NCBI GenBank assembly: GCA_029891345.1
Contig: CM057006.1
Coordinates: 43,127,056-43,191,055 of the forward strand
DNA from: Dryococelus australis
Taxonomy: Eukaryota > Arthropoda > Insecta > Phasmatodea > Phasmatidae
Direction: 5' to 3'
DNA: 64,000 bases
Positions 34,590 through 45,099 of the stretch are shown here, in pieces. Position numbers and translations under genes: made by a program. Each line of letters begins with the position of its first letter. Positions within the stretch are counted from its first letter, which is position 1. The notes beneath the pieces were generated by a model. That model was not told where the DNA came from. It was given only the letters and a program-made list of their open reading frames with translations, and did no database searches.

Positions 34590-35404
34590 ATCGTGGTTTG
34601 CGCGTAAACGCGTATCTAAAAAAATAATAGTTATGGAAATATGACGTTTTGCCAGAAAAGATAAAGAACAATATGGCCCAATTTTTTTACTTTTGTCATA
34701 TTAAGTGTATTCTTGGAGAAAAAAATTCGTTAAAATGGTCAAATATCGCATTTTTTAAAACTTGCGTATGCAGCTTCCTTACGGGGGCGTGGGACGTAAA
34801 TTAACACCAAATACGTAAATTGATGTTAACTGGTTTTTGAAAGCTAGCACAAACAAAAAGTAAAAATGGCAATCGTAGATAATAGGTTTTGCCAATTGTA
34901 CGACCAAGTATTTTGCATTATTACTATATCAATTATTACTATATCAATACTATAACAATACCATAATGTCTTGCGCCAGCCACTAAAATACGCAAAAGTT
35001 GACGGCGTCAGAAATATCTCGGCAGAATAACGTCACTCAGGTAAAACATTTGCTCTCGTAGTTAGTAAAAACTATTCTGTATGGTTGTCCTTGCTTTGTT
35101 TTCTGTATTGGCTTCCATAAAGTTTGTAAATTACGATAAACCTCAATAGCATTAATTTATGTCCCGTGCCCTCTTAAGCGGCAAGAGAAAAGTACAAATA
35201 TACGGACGTAGTTTTATCGGTGGGCTTTCATCGCGTGTAATAAAACCCCACTGTTACACATCTAATTTGCAGAGCACAGCGTCACGACGGAAACACTGCA
35301 CGCCTTGCGCGTAGGAGCGATAAGGAGCTAGGCGTGCGTGTAACTGTCGCCCGTATCGCTCCCTCGCGTCTTGACCTTGGACGCGCAGCTACATATTCCC
35401 CTAA
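34590..35404 (-). mobile_element. Element L, copy 2, split by nested element K
   Basis: Read in reverse, 35177-35404 and 34590-34781 match L copy 1 at 9410-9868 (for example AGTGTATTCTTGGAGAAA and ACGGAAACACTGCACGC). The AGAGTGGGATG ends are eroded here. The match breaks exactly where K sits, so K inserted into an older L. The left end may reach about 34553. Confidence 0.75.
34782..35173. mobile_element. Element K, PIF/Harbinger-like MITE with TTA duplication
   Basis: The ends CGGGGGCGTGGGACGTAAAT and, on the other strand, GAGGGCACGGGACATAAAT are inverted repeats that continue with TAA. TTA lies directly outside both ends (34779-34781 and 35174-35176). The uninterrupted relative at 9.6 kb has a single TTA at that point. 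At 392 bp without coding capacity, it is a MITE. Confidence 0.8.
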
Positions 35405-35430
35405 AGAGCCGCCCAAATCTCTTCACTCGA
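35405..35430 (+). mobile_element. SINE tail fragment
   Basis: GAGCCGCCCAAATCTCTTCA matches the extra 3' tail of the SINE at 28331-28584. Only the tail is present, directly after the L element. Confidence 0.55.
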
Positions 35431-35469
35431 TCATTCTCTCGGTGACACTGCTTGTCTGGTGGGAGCATT

Positions 35470-36123
35470 AGTGTTGCCAGACGTACTAGAATTTTGGTAT
35501 TTGTACCAGATTTCCTCTCTTGGTACCACGTACCAGATTTTTCTCATTCTGTTACGCATATATACCAGATTATTGTTGGTCGCCAAATTTTGCTGATGTA
35601 GCAAAAGTATTGTTTAAATAATTTCGCTAACTAAAAAATTTTTCTGTATCACAATTGCTCAAAAGTATTTTTTTTTTTTTAATTTGTACACATACATGAT
35701 GTTTAATAAGACTTTACTGTCATACATATTTTAAAAATTATGTAGGTATATTTTTTTAGTCTCTGATTGAATATTTTCGAAATGAATTTGAATTTTGTAA
35801 AATGGGTAAGAGTATATAATCTCTGCGCGCCCTAAAAAAATGTATACATATAAAATCTAACAACTAGCAATACAAAACCCCATATATATATATATGTATA
35901 TGTATATATATATGTATATGTATATATACATATATATATGTTTGGATATTATGCTCATGTTATTTGGGACATAAAATTAAAAGTACTGTAATATAATTAT
36001 ACTAACGGAAGAAGAGGAGCGGGTCCCTTATTTTTTATTTGAGTACCATAATTTTATGGAGAATAGCAGAATTTTTTGGCGCGTGGTACCAGAATTCCAT
36101 TTTCCCCACCTGGCAACACTGGC
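35470..36123. mobile_element. hAT-like MITE with 8-bp duplication
   Basis: The ends AGTGTTGCCAG and CTGGCAACACT are inverted. GGAGCATT occurs directly outside both (35462-35469 and 36124-36131), an 8-bp duplication as expected for hAT. Motifs of the type GTACCAGATTT or TACCAGA recur near both ends. A TA/TG-rich low-complexity stretch lies at 35881-35941. The right end carries three extra bases (GGC), so the exact boundary is slightly uncertain. Confidence 0.7.
35881..35941. repeat. Low-complexity (TA)n/(TG)n tract
   Basis: TATATA runs interrupted by TG, inside the hAT-like MITE. Confidence 0.85.
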
Positions 36124-36131
36124 GGAGCATT

Positions 36132-36640
36132 TCGGCAGCACGGGCTGTGGGTGTTGCTGCGTGTGGCAGGCACGTTCTTCTCCCTCGATGTCCTGGGTCG
36201 TCGGGGGTGGCACCCTGGAGGCGGCACGAGCCCCGCACCTGGGTCCCACGACGACGTGGGGACCTAGGACCGCCGCCGTCGTCGTCGGTCACCTTTGACG
36301 GCGGAGTGTGCGCGTGTCGTGCGTGGCATTCATATCGAAGACGTGCTTCGCCTTCGACCGATCGCCGACGTACGTCCCCGCGGGAGCGCCATCTCTCGAC
36401 CTTTCGACCCGCGTAATTAGTTGACGTGTCGCGCGCATGGGGGCGGCACTACGACGCGTGCGAGAGCGGAAAGGAGGCTGGTGGTATGGGGGACGCCATC
36501 GGGGTCAGTCCGCTCTGCCGGCCCGACGACGTAGGGTCCCCGGATGGAGGGGATCAGCGAGGTGGGATCCCCGGAGGATCGCCTTTGAGACCACGTTTCT
36601 GCATCGCTGCCCAGAGAATTGAATGCGACCTGGAGGCGAC
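36132..36640. promoter_or_regulatory. CpG-rich island
   Basis: About 500 bp with very high GC and many CpG dinucleotides (for example GCCGCCGTCGTCGTCGG and GTGTCGCGCGCATGGGGGCG), in sharp contrast to the AT-rich surroundings. Several overlapping open frames on both strands (up to 147 codons) are what GC-rich DNA gives by chance, and I recognise none. A splice-donor-like GCAGGTAAAAC follows at 36839-36849. It could be the promoter and non-coding first exon of a gene. Confidence 0.35.
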
Positions 36641-36946
36641 TGAGGGGTTCTTCTCCATCGTTCAAAGAGAATATTTTCCTAGCCCTTCCCCCCCCCCCCC
36701 GCCACCTGCCCGATGTTCTTCCTCTTTCGACGACTTGGTGGCAAGTCGTATGTTGCAGGACATGTTACCGTTTTTTTCTCCCCCTTCCTTTCCCTTGCGA
36801 ACGAAGTTTGGTGTGGTATGCTTGGAGTATTCCACGTTGCAGGTAAAACATGCGGAGCAGGTGCGCTGAGCTGGAGCCTACTGTGATGTGTGTCCTCGCT
36901 TATTAATTGTGTTGTGGCACGTGTAGCAGAGCTACTCTTTTTGACA

Positions 36947-36948
<2 letters not shown>

Positions 36949-37015
<67 letters not shown>
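36949..37015. repeat. Poly-T tract, 67 nt
   Basis: An uninterrupted run of 67 T. It would be the poly-A tail of a minus-strand retroposon, but the sequence directly to its right is only 15 bp of spacer before an A element. It may be an expanded homopolymer or a sequencing/assembly length estimate. Confidence 0.9.
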
Positions 37016-37030
37016 CTTCCAATTCTGTGT

Positions 37031-37445
37031 TAAAGGCTGTTCACGATAAAGTGAGCACTTTTGAAATCAAACTTGTAAAAAAGTAACTCCCCCTACCTGC
37101 ATTTATTTCAACGGGCACCCTGAGTGACATGCGCCCAGTAAAGTTGGTAACAATGGATGGGAAAGAGTTCCCTTATCTTAACGTCGAATAAAAATTGTTA
37201 GGTAACCATTTGTGATAATTTTAATTATTTCTTTTGTTTTCTGTTTATTCTTTAAGGCATCGAAGTGTAAAAATGAGCAGATTTGTTAGATATTTACTTT
37301 TAAAATAATTTTACAGTTTCACTAGACCGACGCATGAATAAAGTGATGAGGTCCACGACAATCTCGCATAAAGCGGAAGAATACACAACGTGCATGCAAG
37401 TAAGCAGGGCTTTCAAAAGTGCTCATTTTACCGCGAATAGCCTAT
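37031..37445 (+). mobile_element. A-type MITE
   Basis: The ends are TAAAGGCTGTTCACGATAAA and TTTACCGCGAATAGCCTATA, with the complete A body between. It is followed after about 15 bp by a D element in tandem rather than nested arrangement. Confidence 0.9.
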
Positions 37446-37459
37446 AACAATGAGCGAGT

Positions 37460-37895
37460 TATATAGTCCATTCACGATTACTTCACACTTTCGTGAATAT
37501 CTGCTAATAGCTCTATTTCCAGGATATTAATCCGCCTCATGCAAACAAAGCTTAACCGAATCTAGAAAATTGCACCAAAGCGACAGCGCACTGTAATCGT
37601 GCGCACTCACTTTAACAATGTACTGCATAAGAACTACTTCTTGCTAGGCATTACCAACACACCTGTTTTCTCGCTATTTTATTCACATTAATAAAATTAT
37701 AAATTAAATATTGTAATTTGTACGTACAAAATAAGTAATAGTTCAATGTTACCAAAAATAAGACACCTTTATGTTAACGCTTGTGATACACGAAATATGT
37801 GGTAAACAAACAAACACGTCATACATGGGCTGGTTTTTACAAACGTTTGATTCAAATGATGGGGAAAAACCGCTAATACACTGTGCCATAATTTC
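37460..37895 (+). mobile_element. D-type MITE, uninterrupted
   Basis: It starts TATATAGTCCATTCACG and runs through GCGCACTCACTTTAACAATG and GGCATTACCAACACACC to CGTTTGATTCAAATGATGGG. The right inverted repeat is eroded. No A element is inserted at the usual site. Confidence 0.75.
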
Positions 37896-39090
37896 AGTAC
37901 TTAAGGGTGTGAAACTAGTTGTTCGTACGTGATGCAGGGCTAGACTTAAAAAACAGAATTTCCTTGAAAACTGGTAGCCAAAAGTCTTTGCAAGAGAAAT
38001 ATTGTACACTTTAAATGTAGTTTATATATTATGTAACCGTTAGAACATTAACCGGTTCCCTGTTTCTTCACATTTTTTAAGGCAAATTAAAGAATAAATC
38101 ACCTCGAATTGAGGAAGTTTGCATTATATATATATCACAACCATTTGAGAACACCCGTCTCATATTCCCTGAAATATTACGTCGGTGGAACATTTTTCTC
38201 AGTCACGCAAGAATTAATTTACGCCTTGAAATATGTGCGTCCCGCACAAATATTACTGCAATTTCAATACAGTTGGAAATGTGGGATTTCCTTCCTGGTT
38301 TCAGGACGACGAGGAGTTGTGAGGCCAGGCTGCGTTAACGTTGTTCCGATATCTAAAATTATTTTTCAAAGTTTTTTTTTTTTTTTTGCAATATTTTATG
38401 GTTCCGTGACCCGATATAGATCACTTCGTTAGTAACAGGTAATTTGTAAAATTACATTGATTATGTTTTTACCATGAATATGAGTATTTTAACGTACAGT
38501 ATTCTTTTTCGTACAAATTTCAGAAAAATGAATTTTAACGCAAATATTGGTTTCAAGCAAGTTTTTATTAAAATCACAGCAGTGGCATGTTGCAGTTTAT
38601 TTGAAATCAAACTGTTGGCTAGCCTACGGCAGTGGTCTCACTTCTGGCTCTTTTGACTATAAATATTATGTCAAAGTGAAGATTGAAATATGGACTAACC
38701 GCACAACAAGTTTGCGAGAAATATTATTGATGACCTTCAAATAACATAAATAATAATATTTTGGGTTGTTCTAGCGTATTGATTAATACGTAGTTGTAAA
38801 ATTCCTATACCTCGTTTCATTGTTACGCAGGATAGAACATACGTATTAGTTCGCACGTAAGTTACGTAATGAAACAAGCACACTCTATGTGTGCTTGAGT
38901 TTCTTCTTTTATTGTGAGGCTGGTTGCGCGTTTGTTTCAATATCTCCTCTGGGTAAGGCCTTAATTGAATCAAGTTAATCAAAATCACATCGATAACGAG
39001 AAGTTAAATGCTTTCTGTACACTCAACTCGAACCCTGTTTTAACGGGATATGACACAGCGACAGGAAAATATTTACGACTATTATACGTA
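37896..39090. other. No recognisable gene or repeat
   Basis: AT-rich DNA; a T run at 38372-38387. Short open frames only, none recognisable. Confidence 0.45.
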
Positions 39091-39714
39091 ACTAGCGGAC
39101 CCGACAGACGTTGTCCTGTACATAGGTCTTAAATCTTATTTAATATTTCCGATAAGTAACAATTTAAAATAAAAACAATATTAAGAATTTGTTATGAAAT
39201 CAATTAACTACACAAATAAATTTGTAGGTTAGGATTATTGTTAATCAACGCACGTGTAAATTTGATAGGAATTTATCTAAAAAACTCACTTCAATACCGC
39301 ACCGAATTTGCACAATGTATAGTTTTTATCTACACTTCAAAACCCTTCACACACTAATTACATCTGAATGTAATATTTCAATTAGCACGCGATTAATTTT
39401 AACACAATAACAACACAAAGTTACGAAATTCTCCTGAATCTGATCGCAGCGCCACTATCGGGACAAACTGGAAGTAAAATGAAATTTTTTGGATATTCGA
39501 CACCGCGATCGCAGCGCTGTCTGCCGGATACAATGTAAAACATTCCAAGATCAACAATAACTTATAAATAAAAAAATTATTAAAAAAACATTTTGTAGTG
39601 GACAGAATTGTGAATCTAAACCATTCTCGAATCCACTTGAACACACACAAAAAATTTCATCAAAATCGGTCCAGCCGTTTAGGAGGAGTTCAGTGACATA
39701 CACACGCACAGAAG

Positions 39715-39785
<71 letters not shown>
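39091..39785 (+). mobile_element. Dispersed arthropod-type repeat ending in (TA)n
   Basis: It starts ACTAGCGGACCCGACAGACG and ends with AAATCGGTCCAGCCGTTTAG and ACATACACACGCACAGAA, followed by about 34 TA repeats. From memory, these phrases recur in repeats of many arthropod genomes. The transposon class is uncertain and I see no coding remnant. Confidence 0.45.
39718..39785. repeat. (TA)n microsatellite, about 34 units
   Basis: A continuous TA run. Tyr-Ile open frames on both strands are artefacts. Confidence 0.95.
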
Positions 39786-39788
<3 letters not shown>

Positions 39789-40231
39789 ATGTGCCATGTC
39801 GTCAATAATACGAAATTCTGTAAAATAATCATTATTATTATTATAAGAACCATCATCAATACAAACACTGTTAAATCACAAAGTCGACCCTTATATTGTC
39901 ATAAATGACAAATATTAAAATATATAATGTTTTGTTTTTTTCAGGTTTGCCATATGTGCTTGGAAAATAGAGGAAACTTCAACGATAGTTTAAATATAGA
40001 AGTCATATAGTAATTTTTGCGTTTACGTAAAGGGAATGGATACGTACCAGGTATTAACTACGGCAGGGCTTCAGAAACATGTGAATCATCGTAAATAAAC
40101 AATAGTTTGTTATCTATACAACTAAATAAAATAGAAATATCTGTATGTGATTTTCGAATTTTTCACTTTAAATTATTTTTTCGTATAGTATCATTAATTA
40201 CTAAGCCATATCTAATGTTAATTTTTTTTCG

Positions 40232-40232
<1 letters not shown>

Positions 40233-40308
<76 letters not shown>
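40233..40308. repeat. (GTCT)n microsatellite, about 19 units
   Basis: A perfect GTCT tetranucleotide array with a short interruption (ACCC) and two more units after it. Both strands give Cys/Leu/Ser/Val or Asp/Arg/Gln/Thr repeat frames, which are artefacts. Confidence 0.95.
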
Positions 40309-40309
<1 letters not shown>

Positions 40310-40400
40310 CCCGTCTGTCTGTACATATATATAATAACCTCAGGATCAACTTTGTATTTGTTTCATCGAGATATCTCAAACGGTTCCGAAAAAAAAAAAG

Positions 40401-40800
40401 ATCATCAGGGGTGGAAATAGGTACTGGACTAAACTTTTCTAAAGAAATGATTACTGCATAAAAAAAAGCATTGTTAAAAAATAGATCAGTCATTTCTCAT
40501 TTCTTTTTTGTCCATGGGCTGTCCTCCTTTCTTTCCCAAGAGCCGCAGTGGCCCAGTGGCTAGAGTTATTCCAAGTGGGGCCGCAGTGGCCCGGTGGATA
40601 GATACATATCAAGTGGGGCCGCAGTGGCTAGAACTATATGATGATCAGGGATGTAAATAGGTACTGGATTAAGCTTTTCTTAGGATTACTGCATAATAAA
40701 AAGGTTTAAAAAATTTATTTAACTTTCCTTCTTTTTTTTTTTTTCTGTCTATGGACTGCCCTACTTTCCTTCCCAAGAGAAGTGGCTAGAGCGATACAAC
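40401..40800 (+). repeat. Imperfect tandem duplication, about 240-bp period
   Basis: The first copy starts ATCATCAGGGGTGGAAATAG at 40401 and the second ATGATCAGGGATGTAAATAG at 40641. Both contain GGTACTGGA, TTACTGCATAA, a T-rich run, TGTCCATGGGCTG or TGTCTATGGACTG, and TTCCCAAGAG. Between them are three short SINE-head-like pieces (GCCGCAGTGGC at 40543, 40581 and 40619). Confidence 0.75.
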
Positions 40801-41427
40801 GATTTAGATGACATGCGTTCGAAGTAGCACTGGTCTGCTAGTTGTAAATTAAACACAACGTAGTCTTCCTGGCTCGGTGCATTTATGTTGCTAATGTTTC
40901 CCTAAAACTCTTCAGGATTAAAAGAAACAAATACGATAATTTTCAGGTGGTGTATAAGTTGGCAGTCCTTCTAATTGGCGCATCTCTCCCATAAATGGGG
41001 ATTCACACTATTATATGAGGTTTTCAGCGGGTCTTTGCAACAACATAAACCGCTGCACAGTTTCTACTCTCGTAAGTGAACGAAATGTTGAATTTACATG
41101 TTTGTGATCTGGCCCATACAGAAGTTGTAATTCTGCTATAATACGTCAGTTGTGGGTACATTATTTATTTTTTATGATGTAGAGGGAGTAAATAAAATTT
41201 GCGGCTTATTAAACTCTTAAGGAAGCTTGTTTGAGTCGTATGGCGAAATTAAATATTTTACAGCAGTCGTAAGGACTTGGCAATTAATCTTCGCGTGCAG
41301 GGTCGGTTAGTGTTTTTGGGTGATGAACTGAAATTAAGCAAAATTAATTGTTTTGTAAAATGCCTTCTCGGATAACATTGTTGTGAAACACATAACTGCA
41401 GCCGTAACAATAACAGACGAGCGCCTT
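40801..41427. other. No recognisable gene or repeat
   Basis: Ordinary AT-rich DNA with no inverted ends and no meaningful open frame. Confidence 0.45.
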
Positions 41428-41436
41428 CTACTCGAG

Positions 41437-41666
41437 CGGGGCCACGGTGGCTGAGCGGTTAGACTGCTCGCCTCCTACCAAGGCGAACCGGGTCAATCCC
41501 CGGCCGGTTCACTTCCGGATTTTCTCGAGTGGGAATCGTGCCGTACGATGCCGCTGGTCGGCGGGTTTTCTCGGGGAGCTCCCCCCCCCCCGCCCTTTCA
41601 TCCCGGCACAGCCACCATACTTGCCTCTCTTCACCGTCATCGGCTCTCAAGACTCTTCACTCACTC
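41437..41666 (+). mobile_element. Main-family SINE with 9-bp target duplication
   Basis: CTACTCGAG lies at 41428-41436 and again at 41667-41675, exactly bracketing the SINE. The head GGGGCCACGGTGGCTGAGCG and the B-box region GGGTCAATCCCCGG are tRNA-like. The body is complete to CATCGGCTCTCAAGACTC. It is the least eroded SINE copy here, with a C run in place of CGTTTCCC. Confidence 0.92.
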
Positions 41667-41675
41667 CTACTCGAG

Positions 41676-43068
41676 TCTTCTGCAATGTTATGTAGTCCAA
41701 CCAGGAAACTACGCCAGTTAGAATTACTCAGAAGTTGCAATGCACAGCGGTCTTGAAAAACAAGCGGCGAAATGAAATTTTCACGAAATATTTTCGTAGC
41801 GGATTCTGCAGAGTGATTGGTTTTTTTTCAATCGCAGAAAATATGTTTGGTGTGCAAACTATCGGTTTGCACGGTATCATTGAAATCGTGCCATAAATAC
41901 AATTGTGACTGATGTTTATCATGCGAGTAGTATTTTCGTATACCCGTTACTGAACATATGTTTCTTATTCACTACGAGTTACTTTGCATACTCTTGCTTT
42001 CGTATCAATATATTTATATTTTATTGGTTATGTTATCTTCGGCGATTTCAAACTTCAGATAGAGTCCCCTTAATCCCACAGTTTTTGCTAACATTTACCC
42101 CTTTCGGTTTCATTCCGATAGCATCTTCAGAGGATGTGGGGGCGTTGCGGCTTCGAACTTTCGTCATAAACGAAGTTAGTAACGGAGTGAGGATCATTTG
42201 AATTTTAAGGAGGCGGGGGAATTCCAATATTTGATACTGTTTTCCGAAAGCGTCTTACTTTTCTTCCGAACCTACAGTCTGGAAACGTACACATTTTTCT
42301 TCAGAGTTCGCTCACGAATTGAACTCGCACGAAGTAGTTTCGCCGCGTGTTCGGGTGTGAGGTATTTTGTAAGTTTTGATGTAATTGCAAGAAGAGTTAA
42401 CTTTGGCCTAGAAATAAATTGGTTATATAATACTCCTTCAATTTTCACTTCTTTTTTTTTTTTAATTTGTGGCGATGACCTGCTCTCGTCTAATACGTGC
42501 CTCATTAAGGGGACGAGAGAGACATCTAGTTCATTTTACTACTAATGAAAGTAACTTGTGGAGAGGATGTTTCTACACTGTAAATAATTGAGGTAAAATT
42601 CCCTTACAATTGCCTCTACATGTAAGGTAAAATGACGTCTTAAATGTAGAGTAAATTTACATAACAAGTAAAGTACTATTACCTAATTGTACGGGGAAAG
42701 TACTTGTAAAAAGAGGAGGAGGGGGGGAGTGGTGGCGAATCCCATACAAATGAGGGAAAATGAGCTATAATGTGTAATAAAATTATATTCAAAATTATAC
42801 CGGAGTATTAGTACTGTTAACTATTTTATTACCTATATCCTCTTGACGAATAGTAATCGAAACCTCAACACTAAAATCCTTGACACTTGGTAGTGGATGG
42901 TCGCGAACCATCGTCTTCTACCACGATAGGCTGATGCGCTATTCATTACACCACGACGACAGCAAAACAAGTGAATATTTTTACGAATGACGTGCTGCTA
43001 AACTGTCGAATTTGTGGCTGGGAAAAGGAAATGTTGCCTTTCAACGTTCGTTTGGAGTGTAGAAAACT
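41676..43068. other. Unexplained DNA; one tRNA-like unit
   Basis: The tract 42570-42720 has repeated GTAAAAT and TTACTT motifs that look like one end of an inverted-repeat element, but no partner end was found. Open frames up to 115 codons are unrecognised. A tRNA-like unit lies at 42888-42962. Confidence 0.4.
42888..42962 (-). other. tRNA-like unit (SINE head or tRNA pseudogene)
   Basis: On the minus strand an A-box-like TGGTGTAATGAATAGCGCATC is followed by a B-box-like ATGGTTCGCGACCATC about 35 nt later, a tRNA spacing. The stems do not pair well enough for me to assign an anticodon. No known SINE body follows. Confidence 0.35.
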
Positions 43069-43311
43069 GCAGGCTATTCGCGGTAAAGTCTGCACTTTTG
43101 AGGCCCTAGTTACTTTTTTTTTCTTTCAACCATTAGTTGTGCTTTAACCACCTTTTTGAAATAAATATTTCCATGTAAGTAATAAACACGGTGTGTATAG
43201 TCCGCCGCATCCGGAAGTTGACGCCCAAGGCTAAAATAAAATATATTTATTGAATATTATTCCGGATGGGAGGGCTTTCGAAAGCGCTCACTTCACCGTG
43301 GATAGCCTATA
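43069..43311 (+). mobile_element. C-type MITE
   Basis: The ends are AGGCTATTCGCGGTAAAG and CACTTCACCGTGGATAGCCT. The C-type body (GGCCCTAGTTACTTTTTTTT, AATATTTCCATGTAAGTAAT, GGATGGGAGGGCTTTCG) is complete. Confidence 0.85.
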
Positions 43312-43717
43312 AGTAGAGGTTCTAACTTCAGCGTGGGATGTCCCGTAGCGGTATCTGTGGAGTGTTGTGCTGGATAGAACACTAAGAAATGATTTGTAAT
43401 TTACCATATTAGTGGATACGTAGAGTGCAAAGCGCGAACGGTGAAATATATTCCGATACATCCATGGTAACGTGCCTATAGTTGTTCAGGAAAGAGTCAA
43501 ACGACTAGTGAAATTCCCAACTTTGTATAGTAGCTATGCTAAACATTCCTATATTTTCAGCTTGATACGTAGTATTATTTCCATACACTGTTTAGGCTAA
43601 AAACTTCCATTACAGTTTAGGAAGTTTACCAGATTTTTTTTTTTTTTACCTTGAAGTGTCCGGGTGAGAAGCTAGTCGTGGTAATCTCTTACACAGCAGC
43701 GTGGGCTCGCGCCCAAC

Positions 43718-43959
43718 TATAGGCTGTTCACGGTAAAGTGAGCACCTTTTAAGGCCCTTCTAAATTTTTCCTTTCATCCCATTTCCGTCTTCTTGCAGCT
43801 CTTCAATACAAACGTTGCAATATGACGAATAAACACAGTGTATACATTTCACCACTCTCAAAAAAATATGCCTGATGCTGCAGTAAGATATGTTTATTAG
43901 TGCTTAAAGCCTGTTTGGAGGGCCTTGAAAAGTGCTCACTTTACCGTGGACATCCTATA
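43718..43959 (+). mobile_element. B-type MITE
   Basis: It starts TATAGGCTGTTCACGGTAAA and ends CACTTTACCGTGGACATCCT. The B body is complete (AAGGCCCTTCTAAATTTTTC, TTCTTGCAGCTCTTCAATAC). TA flanks both ends. Confidence 0.9.
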
Positions 43960-44238
43960 GAAGATTAGCAGTCCGGGGAGACAGCGCAGTCGTGTAAACC
44001 TCTCCGCCGAGATGCCCTGGAATGTATTACTGTCGCCGGTGTTGGGCTCGTGGAGGGTTGGGTGGCTGTGTGACAGGGAGGGGGCTAGAAAAAGGGATGT
44101 AGAATTGGGGGGGGGGGGATGGGATTAAGGGCGTGGCAGATACACCAAGGTTTGTGTGCACGCACATTCCAGCTGTCAACACAGTGTTGGGTGCTTCTTT
44201 TTGACAGATGAATCCCTACCCGCTTGAGCATCACGGCT

Positions 44239-44476
44239 ATATGATATTCACGGTAAAGTGAGAACTTTTTAAGGCCCTCACAGTAAGCATAATTATCAAA
44301 AAGGTATATTTTATTATGGCCTTGGACGTTAATATTTGAGAGCTATAAAATGTATGCATTATGTTTATTAGTCACTGTGTAATTTTTTTATTAACAATTG
44401 CCGAAAGTATGTAACTAAGCTGAAATAAACTTTAAACAAGGCCTTAAAAAGTGCTCACTTTGCCGTAAACAGCCTA
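44239..44476 (-). mobile_element. B-type MITE, divergent subtype
   Basis: The ends ATATTCACGGTAAAGTGAG and CACTTTGCCGTAAACAGCCT match the shared inverted repeat. The body follows the B layout in reverse but is strongly diverged (AAGGCCCTCACAGTAAGCAT, GGCCTTGGACGTTAATATTT), part way between B and C. This suggests an older or separate lineage. Confidence 0.75.
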
Positions 44477-45099
44477 TGGGGAAAATTTTGCTGCGCGTGC
44501 AAGAAATATATATTTTCGGCTCAGTTAGAAGCTAGTGATTCTTTGTGAAAATGGTATTGAGGTTATGATTGCCTTGCTGCGATAATGAATGCATTTTATA
44601 CTGTTATTTTATTTATTACTCTTTATTAATGTCAGCTACTTTTATGTCAGGTCTTTCTCAAAGGAAATTTTTGGAGATTAAATGAAGCAAAATTCCATCT
44701 TAAAATGCACGGGCCAGTGTTATCCTCGGAGTTAGTGTAACCTGCTGATAGCTGCTGTCTTTTTGTCGGGTAATTCCTCAGTGAATTTGCCATGGTGGGT
44801 CCAGATTCCTAGCTGTGAATCGCCTTACCGTCGGGTAATATGCAACCAGAAATGCTGTAGTGAGGCCCCACGTTGTCTAGTTTCCCGGCGCTCAGCACGT
44901 GCTCCGAAATATGTAGTTGGCTTAACTTAAACATAACACGTGAATTATGGTACTGGTAGTAGGAAGGTTCTGACTGAATATGATATATTGTCGTTCTGTG
45001 GGTTTTACCCTCCTAAAGTAGCCCACACGCTTGCGTCGTGAACATACAAAGGAGCATGGAAAATAATGATTACTTAATATACTGATAACTGTCCTATAT
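44477..45099. other. No recognisable gene or repeat
   Basis: AT-rich then mixed DNA with no repeat ends and no convincing open frame. Confidence 0.4.

Noticed and set aside
36028-36869. Seven overlapping open frames up to 147 codons
   Set aside because: They lie in all frames of a CpG-rich block where stop codons are rare. No frame stands out and no domain is recognisable.
39551-39908. Tyr-Ile repeat open frames on both strands
   Set aside because: Translation of the (TA)n microsatellite.
39930-39990. TTTTGTTTTTTTCAG splice acceptor
   Set aside because: The sequence after it has no coherent open frame or donor. T-rich acceptor-like sequences are common by chance here.
40107-40493. Cys/Leu/Ser/Val and Asp/Arg/Gln/Thr repeat open frames
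   Set aside because: Translation of the (GTCT)n microsatellite in different frames.
42570-42720. Possible inverted-repeat element with GTAAAAT motifs
   Set aside because: Only one candidate end was seen; no partner end within 1.5 kb.
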